DNA from: Kitasatospora azatica KCTC 9699
Lineage (GTDB): Bacteria > Actinomycetota > Actinomycetes > Streptomycetales > Streptomycetaceae
Length of the DNA stretch: 64,000 nt
Reading direction: 5' to 3'
Assembly: GCF_000744785.1 (NCBI RefSeq)
Contig: NZ_JQMO01000003.1
Coordinates: 558,001-622,000, forward strand
The position numbers and the translations under genes were made by a program. Shown one piece after another: positions 17,363 to 25,245 of this stretch (position 1 is the stretch's first letter; every line of letters starts with the position of its first letter). The notes below the pieces were generated by a model, which saw only the letters and a program-made list of their open reading frames with translations, was not told the DNA's origin and made no database searches.

Positions 17363-18787
17363 ATGTCGATCGAGACCGGGCCGGCCCCGACCGAACCCCA
17401 GCAGGCGCAGGGCAGGGCTCAGCTCAGCCTGAGCACCGTAGCGGCACGCAACCTCGCCACCACGACCAAGTCCGAGCCGCAGATGCAGGGGATCAGCTCG
17501 CGCTGGCTGCTGCGCGCGCTGCCCTGGGTGCAGGTCTCCGGCGGCACCTACCGGGTCAACCGCCGGCTGAGCTACGCGGTCGGTCGCGGCCGCGTGAGCT
17601 TCGTGAAAACCGGGTCCGAGGTGCGGATCGTGCCACCCTCGCTGCGCGAGGTGCCCGTGCTGCGCGGCCTGGAGGACGACGCGGTGCTCGACCAGCTCGC
17701 CGCCCGGTTCACCCAGCGGGAGGTGGCCGCCGGCGAGGTGCTGGTCGAGGCCGGGCAGCCGATCGACGAGGTCTACATCATCGCGCACGGCAAGATCAAC
17801 AAGATCGGCATCGGCAAGTACGGCGAGACCACCGTGCTCGGCCACCTGGCCGACGGCGACCACCTCGGCGACGAGGCCGTGCGCCAGTCCGACTCCCTGT
17901 GGGAGTACACCGTCAAGGCCGCCACGGCCGCCACCGTCCTCACCCTCCCCTGGGGCGCGTTCCAGGACCTGGTCGACCGCTCCCCCGAGCTGCGCCGACA
18001 GATCACCGACTACCTGGACAGCCACGGGCAGGCACAGAACCAGCACGGCGAGGCCGAGATCGAGCTGGCCGCCGGTCACGACGGCGAACCCGATCTGCCC
18101 AGCACCTTCGTCGACTACGAACTCGCGCCGCGCGAGTACGAGCTGAGCGTGGCGCAGACCGTGCTGCGGGTGCACAGCCGGGTCGCCGACCTGTTCAACG
18201 ACCCGATGAACCAGATCGAGCAGCAGTTGAAGCTCACCATCGAGGCGCTGCGCGAGCGCCAGGAGTTCGAGCTGGTCAACAACGAGGACTTCGGCCTGCT
18301 CGCCAACGCCGAGTACGACCAGCGGATCCAGACCCACTCCGGCCCGCCCACCCCCGACGACCTCGACGAGCTGCTCAGCATGCGCCGCGAGACCACCCAC
18401 CTCTTCGCCCACCCGAAGGCCATCGCCGCCTTCGGTCGGGAGTGCAGCCGGCGCGGCATCTACTTCGGCAGCGCCGACATCGGCGGCCACCACATCCCCG
18501 CCTGGCGCGGCGTCCCGATCTTCCCCTGCGGCAAGATCCCGGTGGTCGGCGGCCACACCTCCTCGATCATCGCGATGCGCGCCGGCGAGAACAACCAGGG
18601 CGTGGTCGGCCTGCACCAGATCGGCATCCCCGACGAGTACGAGCCCGGGCTCAACGTGCGCTTCATGGGCATCAACGAGAAGGCCGTCATCTCCTACCTG
18701 GTCAGCACCTACTACTCGGCGGCGGTCCTGGTGCCCGACGCGCTGGGGGTGCTGGAGAACGTCGAGGTCTCCCGTCCGCGTGACTGA
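17363..18787 (+). CDS. Family 2B encapsulin shell protein with cNMP-binding-type domain
   Basis: A 474-residue HK97-fold nanocompartment shell protein. Seen: an N-terminal arm ([21 protein letters not shown], then [14 protein letters not shown]), an inserted Crp-like nucleotide-binding-type domain (about residues 95-220: [21 protein letters not shown], later GDHLGDEA), then the rest of the shell fold ([26 protein letters not shown] to the conserved IPFxx-like tail). Known: family 2B shells in streptomycetes package terpene cyclases such as 2-methylisoborneol synthase. Here the adjacent cyclase is a relic and no methyltransferase follows. ATG 17363 follows GGAGAGAG. The 261-base gap before it (17102-17362) has a TTGACG element but no coding frame. 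Confidence 0.92.
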   Translation: MSIETGPAPTEPQQAQGRAQLSLSTVAARNLATTTKSEPQMQGISSRWLLRALPWVQVSGGTYRVNRRLSYAVGRGRVSFVKTGSEVRIVPPSLREVPVLRGLEDDAVLDQLAARFTQREVAAGEVLVEAGQPIDEVYIIAHGKINKIGIGKYGETTVLGHLADGDHLGDEAVRQSDSLWEYTVKAATAATVLTLPWGAFQDLVDRSPELRRQITDYLDSHGQAQNQHGEAEIELAAGHDGEPDLPSTFVDYELAPREYELSVAQTVLRVHSRVADLFNDPMNQIEQQLKLTIEALRERQEFELVNNEDFGLLANAEYDQRIQTHSGPPTPDDLDELLSMRRETTHLFAHPKAIAAFGRECSRRGIYFGSADIGGHHIPAWRGVPIFPCGKIPVVGGHTSSIIAMRAGENNQGVVGLHQIGIPDEYEPGLNVRFMGINEKAVISYLVSTYYSAAVLVPDALGVLENVEVSRPRD

Positions 18788-18845
18788 GACCACGGCCGCC
18801 CGGCGGCGGCGGACGATGAAGGACGACGATGGAAGGTGAGCTGAC

Positions 18846-19628
18846 GTGGCGTCACCGCTGAGTCGGATCACCGCTCCGGCTGCCCCGGGTGAGCTGGCCA
18901 CGCTGGTCACCGCACTGCTGGCTGCCCCGCCGACCGCGCCGGGGCAGCCGGCGTGGGGGACGGTGGGGCGGCCGGCCCCTCAACCCGCGACCGCCCGGCC
19001 CGCCGCTCCCCGACCCACGGCCGCCCCACCGCCGTCCAATCCACCGCCGCCCAATCCGCGGCTACCCGGCCCGTAACCGCTCGACCGCAGGCCGGGGGTG
19101 GGGCCGGTGGGGCCGTCCTACCTTCCCGGCCCCACCGGCATCGGAACAGCGGCCACCCTGCTGCCCATTCGGCCCGCGCCGATGCAGCCCGCCACCGGCG
19201 ACCACCCGCCGAGCGGGCAGCAGCCCGGTCCCGTCCCCGCGCTGCACTGCCCACCCGCCCTGCGTGACGACCCGGTCCTCGCCGAGGAGGTCAACACCGA
19301 CCCCCGGGTTCGGCGCGCCGTGAAGCTGGCGGCCGGCGCCAGCACCCTGGTCAACGACCTCTACTCGATGGCCCGCCAACCCAGCGGCACCGAGCTGGGG
19401 TTCGACCTCCCGCAGCTGATCGCCCAGGAGGAGAAGTGCTCGCTGCGCGAGGCAGCGGACCGCACGGTCGAAATCCACGACGAGCTGGTGCGCACCTTCG
19501 AGATCGAGGCGGCCCTGCTCAGCCTCACCGGTTCCCCGCAGTTGTGGCGCTTCCTGATGGGCCTGTGGGCCTGGCTCGGCGGCAACCGCGAATGGCACGC
19601 CGGCAGCCCCCGCTACAACAGCGGCTGA
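18846..19628 (+). pseudogene. 2-Methylisoborneol synthase-like terpene cyclase, deleted and interrupted (encapsulin cargo relic)
   Basis: Begins at GTG 18846, 58 bases after the shell gene, with a Pro/Ala-rich disordered N-terminus as in encapsulin-loaded cyclases. An in-frame TAA at 19074-19076 interrupts it. The same frame then gives GPTGIGTAA and CPPALRDDPVLAEEVN, the usual start of the catalytic core. It jumps directly to DPRVRRAVKLA and NDLYSMARQ, ending GLWAWLGGNREWH. About 165 residues, including the aspartate-rich metal motif, are missing without loss of frame. In NDLYSMARQ the final metal-binding glutamate of the NSE motif is replaced by Q. No geranyl-diphosphate C-methyltransferase follows. 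The product cannot be an active cyclase. Confidence 0.9.
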
Positions 19629-19647
19629 AATACGCCCTCGGCTGTTA

Positions 19648-19688
19648 ACGGGCCCGGGTCGCGCGGTTCTCGCGCGGCCCGGGCCCGT
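19648..19688. terminator. Terminator between cyclase relic and small secreted protein gene
   Basis: Stem of 18 pairs with one T-G wobble: ACGGGCCCGGG-T-CGCGCG pairs with CGCGCG-G-CCCGGGCCCGT around the loop GTTCT. It lies between convergent genes and probably serves both directions. Confidence 0.88.
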
Positions 19689-19741
19689 TCTCGTCCGGCG
19701 CCGGGCCGGGGAGGCGCACGCCTCCCCGGCCCGCTCTGGGG

Positions 19742-20113
19742 TCAGTTGTAGATGCCCCAGGAAAGCCCTCCGTAGTTGTCGATGATCTCGGTCCGGACTC
19801 GGTGACCCGGGCCGTCGTAGATCCACGGCGACTGCGAACCGCTGTAGGAGTCGTACCGGATCTGGCCGTTGTCCCAGACCAGGAACTGGCAGTGGCCGTT
19901 GGTCCTGGTCGGGTCGATGGCCTGGAAGTCGTGGTACAGGCCGTCGGAGTAGAGCCGCGGCTCGATCTTCTGGATGGCGTCGCAGTTCGGGGTGGTGGGC
20001 ATCTGGAAGTCGCCCTCGACCGCGAAGGCCGGCGTGGACATGGTCAGGGCGAGCGCGGCGCCCGCGCCGAGGACGACGACGGTGGTCCGCAGCGAAGTAC
20101 GGCGAAACAGCAT
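19742..20113 (-). CDS. Small secreted protein of unknown function
   Basis: A 123-residue exported protein. Seen: a typical signal peptide (MLFRRTSLRTTVVVLGAGAA... with cleavage after AFA at about residue 34), then a mature part of about 90 residues with two cysteines (TPNCDAI and NGHCQFL) that could form one disulfide. The mature region is aromatic-rich (YSDGLYHDF, WGIYN at the end). The ATG at 20113 is chosen because the frame upstream lacks coding character. I do not recognise a domain. It stands alone on its strand. Confidence 0.78.
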   Translation of the reverse strand: MLFRRTSLRTTVVVLGAGAALALTMSTPAFAVEGDFQMPTTPNCDAIQKIEPRLYSDGLYHDFQAIDPTRTNGHCQFLVWDNGQIRYDSYSGSQSPWIYDGPGHRVRTEIIDNYGGLSWGIYN

Positions 20114-20402
20114 GGTGTGGTTCCCCCGGTTATCGGTACCCGGCACACGCGTCGGCGGACGGCTCCGCCGGGGTACGGCCGGACGGAGCGATGGTTGCAG
20201 CGGCGGATCGCGGTCGCAAGGACTGAGCCGGTTTTCCGCCACTCTCCGACCACCCGCGCCCAACTCGCCGCGCCGACCCACCGCCTGACCACTACTCGCC
20301 GAGCGCCGTACCGTCGTGCGACCGTCAGGGCCCCGAGTGTCGGTCCTCGCCGGTAGGTTCTGATCGTCCACCAGCTGCCCGAGGGAGAATCAGGTTCCTT
20401 CC

Positions 20403-21956
20403 ATGCCCGCAGAGCCACCGGCTTCCACTGCCCACCGCGACGCCGCCGACTGCCTTGGCGTCGCGGACGCCGCCCTCCAGCTCGCCACTCTGTGGGAGTT
20501 GGAGGCGCTGGCGGTGGCCCGTCCAGCGCAGCGGCAGCCCGTGGTGGATGCGGTCTGCAGCTTCCTGCGTACACCGGCCAACCCTGCGGACACCGACGTA
20601 CGAGGCGAAGCCCTGCGGATGCTTGCCCGGCACCTGCGTCACACATCCACGGGCGAGGGCGAGTTCTGGGACGGCATGAGTGTCGACCTGTCCGGTGCCA
20701 CGCTGGTCGATGCCGACTTCAGCGGTTGCCGGCTGACGGTGGGACGGTTCGCGGACACCCGCTTCCAGGGCGAGGTCTCGTTCGCGGCCGCCCGGTTCGA
20801 GGAGGCGTTGTTCTGGCGCGCGCTCTTCCAGGGCGACGCCGGCTTCACCGGCGTGCGGATCGACGGGAGCGCGGCCTTCGGGCGGACCCGATTCCACGGG
20901 GCCGCCGACTTCGACCAGGCCAGGTTCGGCGGGATCGCCTGGTTCGGACGCGGTGAGGAATGCCTGGACGACGACGACCCGCTCTGGGAGACCGTCGAAC
21001 AGGCCGGATCGGTCTCGCTACCCTGGGACGAGCTGAACGAGACCGACCCGAGCTGGCCGAGCCACGTGCTGGTCGAGGACTACCAGGAGTGGACCGAAGG
21101 CGGCGACGGCGCCCGGTTCAACGGGCGGGCGTCGTTCCAGGGCGCTCGATTCGACGGGCCCGCCTGGTTCTGGAAGGCCCGGTTCGGCGGCGTCGTGACG
21201 TTCAGGAACGCCAGGTTCAACGACTGCGTCGGCCTCGACCAGCCCACTGTCGACCTCACCGGCGCGCAGGCCGCCCGCCCCCTCGATGACGACGACGCCC
21301 AGGACTGGCCGTTCGGCTGGACCCGAGGCCTCGAGCGCGAAGGACTGATGCCGCTCGTCGCCGACGAGTCCGTCCGGCCCTACGCGCGCCAACTGGCCGA
21401 CAGCAGCCCCCAGGTCCGGCTCTCCGGCCTGCGCATCCTGGCCGACCTCGGCGATGCGACCCCGGCGCTCAGACGGCCCATAACGGACGCCCTCTGTGGG
21501 TACCTCCGAATACCCCTGTCCTTCGATCTCAGCACCGGACCGGCCACCCGTACCACCGCCCAGACCGAGGAACTGGACGTACGGCGCGTCGCCCAGCAAC
21601 TCCTCACCGAGCGCCTGCGTCCGCGTCCGCGTCCGGCGGAGGGGACCGCACCGGTGCCGGCAGCCGGCCCGCAGTTCTGGGATCAAGCCTGGCTCCGACT
21701 CTCCGGGGCCACCCTGATCGACTTCGACCTCACCGACTGCCGGCTCGCCATCGGCGACTTCTCGGGAACGCAGTTCCACGGAGTCACGTCATTCGCCCGG
21801 ACGTCGTTCAGCGAGAGCACACACTTCTGTCTGCCGGGCGGCGGCGGCTCCGCCTCCTTCCACGGTCCCGTCACCTTCGCCGGCGCCCGCCTCCCCAGCG
21901 GAACGCCCCGCCTCCGCTGCTGCGACCCGCACGCCAGGATGACCGACGGCACGTGA
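20403..21956 (+). CDS. Pentapeptide-repeat protein
   Basis: A 517-residue cytoplasmic protein. Seen: two blocks of five-residue repeats of the form A(R/x)Fxx. The first covers about residues 95-180 (FSGCRLTVGRFADTRFQGE and onwards) with a further part near 235-280, and a second block starts near residue 435 (LTDCRLAIGDFSGTQFHG). Each block is preceded by a similar sentence-like motif, SGATLVDADF and SGATLIDFDL, so the protein looks like a tandem duplication. Known: such repeats form a right-handed square beta-helix and sometimes mimic DNA. Function here is unknown. Confidence 0.88.
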   Translation: MPAEPPASTAHRDAADCLGVADAALQLATLWELEALAVARPAQRQPVVDAVCSFLRTPANPADTDVRGEALRMLARHLRHTSTGEGEFWDGMSVDLSGATLVDADFSGCRLTVGRFADTRFQGEVSFAAARFEEALFWRALFQGDAGFTGVRIDGSAAFGRTRFHGAADFDQARFGGIAWFGRGEECLDDDDPLWETVEQAGSVSLPWDELNETDPSWPSHVLVEDYQEWTEGGDGARFNGRASFQGARFDGPAWFWKARFGGVVTFRNARFNDCVGLDQPTVDLTGAQAARPLDDDDAQDWPFGWTRGLEREGLMPLVADESVRPYARQLADSSPQVRLSGLRILADLGDATPALRRPITDALCGYLRIPLSFDLSTGPATRTTAQTEELDVRRVAQQLLTERLRPRPRPAEGTAPVPAAGPQFWDQAWLRLSGATLIDFDLTDCRLAIGDFSGTQFHGVTSFARTSFSESTHFCLPGGGGSASFHGPVTFAGARLPSGTPRLRCCDPHARMTDGT

Positions 21957-21978
21957 CGGGACGGCCCGCGCGGCCCCC

Positions 21979-22512
21979 TTGATCCCTTCGGTTCCGTACC
22001 TGTTCAATCAGCGGATGCTCGAGACCGATGCCGACCCGGACGCCTGGGCCGTGCTCTCCGATGACCTGCACCCCTGCGAGCAGGTGGCTGCGGCGTGGTT
22101 GCTCGGTCTGGGCTTCAACCGGGCCGCTCCGGCGGAGGTCCTGGTCAGCCTCTTCGACACCGGGAGGACGGCCTCCTCGCCGCAGTTCCTGCACCGCGCC
22201 GACCTCCCGACCGGTGTCCTGGACGCGGCGGTCGTCCACCCCTCGAAGAACGTCCGTGGCAGAGCCGCAGAATCAGGGAGGCTCTCGGCCGAACAGTGGA
22301 GCCGGCTCCTCGCCGCCACCACGGAGCCGCACTTCCGCTATGCCCTGGCGGAGCTGGCAGCGGACCAGGCCGGGTATCGGGGGGCCGGAGCACGGATCGG
22401 TGTCGAGCGTCCGCCGGACTCCGAGTCCCGACCGCCTGCGAGCCCGGCCGAGATCGCGGCGATTCCGACGGCCGTCATGCACCGCCTGATCGCACTGACC
22501 GCTCTTGACTAG
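21979..22512 (+). CDS. Short LRV/HEAT-like helical repeat protein
   Basis: A 177-residue protein resembling the N-terminal part of longer actinomycete leucine-rich-variant repeat proteins. Seen: helical units such as QVAAAWLLGLGFNRAAPAEVLVSLFD and VLDAAVVHPSKNVRGRAAESG. It starts at TTG 21979 or ATG 22015; neither has a strong ribosome site. Its TAG stop shares the sequence CTAG with the stop of the convergent O-methyltransferase gene. It may be a truncated copy. No function is assigned. Confidence 0.65.
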   Translation: MIPSVPYLFNQRMLETDADPDAWAVLSDDLHPCEQVAAAWLLGLGFNRAAPAEVLVSLFDTGRTASSPQFLHRADLPTGVLDAAVVHPSKNVRGRAAESGRLSAEQWSRLLAATTEPHFRYALAELAADQAGYRGAGARIGVERPPDSESRPPASPAEIAAIPTAVMHRLIALTALD

Positions 22513-23183
22513 GCTGCGGGCATGACGCGGATCAGGGTGAAGCCGTCGTAGCCCTTCGAGCCGACGGTCTGGATGGCGGTGGCCTCGACCTGGGGGTTGG
22601 CGGCGATCAGCTCGTGCAGCCGGCGGATGCCGAGGACGGACGGGTCGGTGCTGTCGGGGTCGGCGACGGCGCCGCTGCGGATGACGTTGTCGACGATGAT
22701 CAGCGAGCCGGGGTGGGTCAGGCGCAGCGACCACTCGAAGTACTCGGGGATGCTGGGCTTGTCGGCGTCGATGAAGACCAGGTCGAAGGGCTCGGCGCCG
22801 TCGTCCACCAGCTCGGCGAGGCTGTCGGCGGCCCGGCCGGTGCGGACCTCGGCGACCTTCTCCAGGCCGGCCTCGTGAAGGTTGGCACGGGCGACGGCGG
22901 CGTGTGCCGGGGAGAGCTCCAGCGAGATCAGGCGTCCGTCGGCGGGCAGCGCGCGGCCCATCCAGATGGCGCTGTAGCCGCCGAGTGAGCCGACCTCCAG
23001 GATCCGGCGGGCGCCGATGCCGAGGGCCAGCAGGTTGAGCAGCTTGCCCTGGGTGGGCGAGACGGCGATCTGCGGCAGCCCGGCCTTCTCGCTGGTCTGC
23101 AGCGCGGCGGTCAGCGCCGCGTCCTCACCGACCAGCACACCGTTCAGGTACTCGTCCACCGCGGTCCACTGCTGCTGCGTCAT
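22509..23183 (-). CDS. Class I SAM-dependent O-methyltransferase
   Basis: A 224-residue enzyme of the Methyltransf_3 (caffeoyl-CoA/catechol O-methyltransferase-like) family. Seen: the SAM-binding motif ILEVGSLGGYSAIWM (about residues 63-77), acidic LISLELSP, the metal-binding FDLVFIDADKP, and IIVDNVIRSG. The family methylates catechol-type hydroxyls using Mg2+. ATG 23183 follows GGAGG; an upstream in-frame start is rejected. The gene may be co-transcribed with nothing, since the DedA gene next door ends 56 bases upstream on the same strand. Substrate unknown. Confidence 0.93.
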   Translation of the reverse strand: MTQQQWTAVDEYLNGVLVGEDAALTAALQTSEKAGLPQIAVSPTQGKLLNLLALGIGARRILEVGSLGGYSAIWMGRALPADGRLISLELSPAHAAVARANLHEAGLEKVAEVRTGRAADSLAELVDDGAEPFDLVFIDADKPSIPEYFEWSLRLTHPGSLIIVDNVIRSGAVADPDSTDPSVLGIRRLHELIAANPQVEATAIQTVGSKGYDGFTLIRVMPAA

Positions 23184-23239
23184 CAGAAACCTCCGCTGTC
23201 TCACCGGTTGTACCGGGGACGATCCTACGGGGCTGACGG

Positions 23240-23911
23240 TCACTCACCGGCGGAGACGGCGTCCCTTTCCGCCTGGTCCTGCTCGACGGCGCCCTCGGCC
23301 TGGTGCGCAGCCCGGGTGCGGGCCGCGCGGCGCTTGAGCACCACGGCCGAGCCGAGGCCGGCCAGGGCGGCCAGCACCAGGGCGATGTAGGAGAAGCTCT
23401 GCAGGTACTTCTCCACCGCCTTGCCGACGTAGTAGACGGCGACCGTGGTGCCGCCGGCCCAGGCCACGCCGCCGAGCACGTTGGCGATCAGGAACTTCCA
23501 GTACGGCATCCGCAGCGCACCGGCCAGCGGGCCGGCGAAGATGCGCAGCAGCGCGATGAACCGGCCGAAGAAGACGGCCCACATGCCCCACTTCTGGAAG
23601 GAGCGCTCGGCGGTGGCCAGGTGGTCGGGGCCGAAGTGGCGCGGGAACCTGCGGCCGAGCTTCTCGAAGAGTGGCTTGCCGCCCCTGCGGCCGATCGAGT
23701 AGCCGATCGAGTCGCCGATGATCGCCCCGGCGATCGCGCAGACCGCGACCAGCACCGGGTTGACCGTCCCCTTGGAGGCCAGCACTCCGGCGGTGACCAG
23801 CGCGATCTCGCCGGGCAACGGGATACCGAGGCTTTCCACGCCGATGATCAGGGCGACCAGGGCGTAGACCGCGCCGGGCGGCACACTCTGGATCCACTCG
23901 TCGATGTGCAA
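23240..23911 (-). CDS. DedA family membrane protein
   Basis: A 223-residue integral membrane protein. Seen: the signature ESLGIPLPGEIALVTAG near the N-terminus, GAIIGDSIGYSIGRRGG in the first third, the FFGRFIALLRIFAGPLAGALRMPYWKF motif in the centre, and helices at the C-terminus followed by a charged tail (about 195-223). Known: DedA/VTT proteins help return undecaprenyl phosphate or other lipids across the membrane. TTG 23911 follows GGAGGAA. A second family member lies at 46245-47000. The O-methyltransferase gene follows 56 bases downstream on the same strand. Confidence 0.92.
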   Translation of the reverse strand: MHIDEWIQSVPPGAVYALVALIIGVESLGIPLPGEIALVTAGVLASKGTVNPVLVAVCAIAGAIIGDSIGYSIGRRGGKPLFEKLGRRFPRHFGPDHLATAERSFQKWGMWAVFFGRFIALLRIFAGPLAGALRMPYWKFLIANVLGGVAWAGGTTVAVYYVGKAVEKYLQSFSYIALVLAALAGLGSAVVLKRRAARTRAAHQAEGAVEQDQAERDAVSAGE

Positions 23912-24065
23912 GGCCGGTTCCTCCAGAACGCGGGACGGCGAGGCCGCGCGGGGCCGCGGCGTCAGGGCAGCCTAACCGAATCCCCAGACGGCAACCGAAG
24001 CCCGCGTGCCGCACCGGCGCTGCGGTCAGCTCCCGGCCGCGATCTCGGCCTGCGGGAGGCTGCGT

Positions 24066-24102
24066 GCGCTGGGGCGGGTGTGCGCCGACCTCGCCCCAGC
24101 GC
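24066..24102 (-). terminator. Terminator of the G1 peptidase gene
   Basis: Arms GCGCTGGGGCG (24066-24076) and CGCCCCAGCGC (24092-24102) pair perfectly; three further inner pairs form with one bulged base. It begins nine bases past the stop codon of the minus-strand peptidase gene. Confidence 0.8.
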
Positions 24103-24110
24103 CGGTGCTG

Positions 24111-24830
24111 CTACTCGCGCAGGAACGTTTCGGTGAAGCTGGTGCCGCTGGAGCCGAGCGCGCTGGTGCGGGCCTCGTAGGCGCCGTTCGAGGGGTCGAG
24201 CGCGACCGGGCCGTGGGATCCGAGGGACGTGCCGTTGATGGTGGCGGAAGTGAAGTTCAGCGTGCCGAAGTTGGGGTAGGCCCCGGTCGGCGACTCGATG
24301 ATGACCTCGGCGCTGGCCCGTCGCGCAGAGGAGAGCGACTTGGTGGTGCTGAAGGTCCAACCTCGCGAGGAGTCGGTCAGCTTCAGGGTGTACCTGCTGC
24401 TCCCGGCGTAGGTCACCGAGGCGCTGATGACGTCGCCGGCCGAGACCGGGTACGAGCCGAGGCTCAGGTAGACCGGGTTCGCCGGGTACATCTCGTACCA
24501 GGCCTGGTGCACGGGGCTGCCGCTGGAGCAGTCGGTCGCCACCCCGGTCTGCTCCACGGTGGACGAGCCGTACCCGTCGATGCCGACCCAGGGGGCGTAG
24601 AGGTCGTTGGTGGAGTTGCAGGTCGCGTTCGCCTCGGTCCAGGTCGCCGAGACGGAGGTGAAGCCGCTGCCGGTCGCGGCGTAGCCACCCCAGTTGTAGC
24701 CGTTGGTGTTGTACTGCAGCGGGCGGAACGACATTCCCTGCGCGGCCGCCGCGGTGGTGGGCGCGGCGGGGACGGCGAGGGTGGTTGCTGCTGCCGCGAG
24801 GGTGGCGACGCGTATCAGGAACTTGCGCAT
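24111..24830 (-). CDS. Secreted G1 family glutamic endopeptidase
   Basis: A 239-residue secreted protein with a signal peptide (MRKFLIRVATLAAAATTLAVPAA, cleavage about residue 32). Its mature domain matches G1 (eqolisin-type) peptidases: NWGGYAATGSGF, SATWTEA, PWVGIDGYGSSTVEQTG with a candidate catalytic glutamine, WYEMYPANPV, and AEVIIESP with the candidate catalytic glutamate. Known: this family uses a Gln/Glu dyad and works at acidic pH. ATG 24830 is chosen because it begins the signal peptide; the frame opens 36 bases earlier. Only two mature cysteines are present (TCNST and TDCSS). Bacterial members are less studied than fungal ones. Confidence 0.87.
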   Translation of the reverse strand: MRKFLIRVATLAAAATTLAVPAAPTTAAAAQGMSFRPLQYNTNGYNWGGYAATGSGFTSVSATWTEANATCNSTNDLYAPWVGIDGYGSSTVEQTGVATDCSSGSPVHQAWYEMYPANPVYLSLGSYPVSAGDVISASVTYAGSSRYTLKLTDSSRGWTFSTTKSLSSARRASAEVIIESPTGAYPNFGTLNFTSATINGTSLGSHGPVALDPSNGAYEARTSALGSSGTSFTETFLRE

Positions 24831-25185
24831 GCTGGCTCCTCTGTGGGGGACGATCAGGATGCTCATGCGCCGCCCAGGCCGTGGGGGTGGCTGACAGGGG
24901 CGGCAGTACAGGATCGCCGACTGTCATGAGCTGGGCAAGACCCCCCACAGCATTGGATGCCGAGTGAACTGTCGTGTCAGGCCAGAGGCTTGACGACCGA
25001 CGGGCACCACCCGACGGGGCGCTCCCAACTCGAGGCGTCCGTCACCCCGTCGCCTCCGCCGACGACACCCTCAAGGGCCGACGCGACCAGAGGATGACGC
25101 CTGCCACTGTTCGCCCGGGCGACATGCGCTGTGCAACAGACGGATCCGTCCCGGCCCACCGACGACCCAACAATCCGGTGGTGTG

Positions 25186-25201
25186 ATTGGGCTAGCCCAA
25201 T
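25186..25201. promoter_or_regulatory. Perfect 16-bp palindrome upstream of phosphoesterase
   Basis: ATTGGGCTAGCCCAAT, fully self-complementary, ends 44 bases before the phosphoesterase start. It is AT-richer than its surroundings and is the only clear signal in the 415-base gap (24831-25245), which otherwise holds no supported gene. A regulator site is inferred. Confidence 0.5.
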
Positions 25202-25245
25202 TGCCGGGCCGTGTGCCCGCCCCTCCGCCAGAAGGACGCCCTGTC

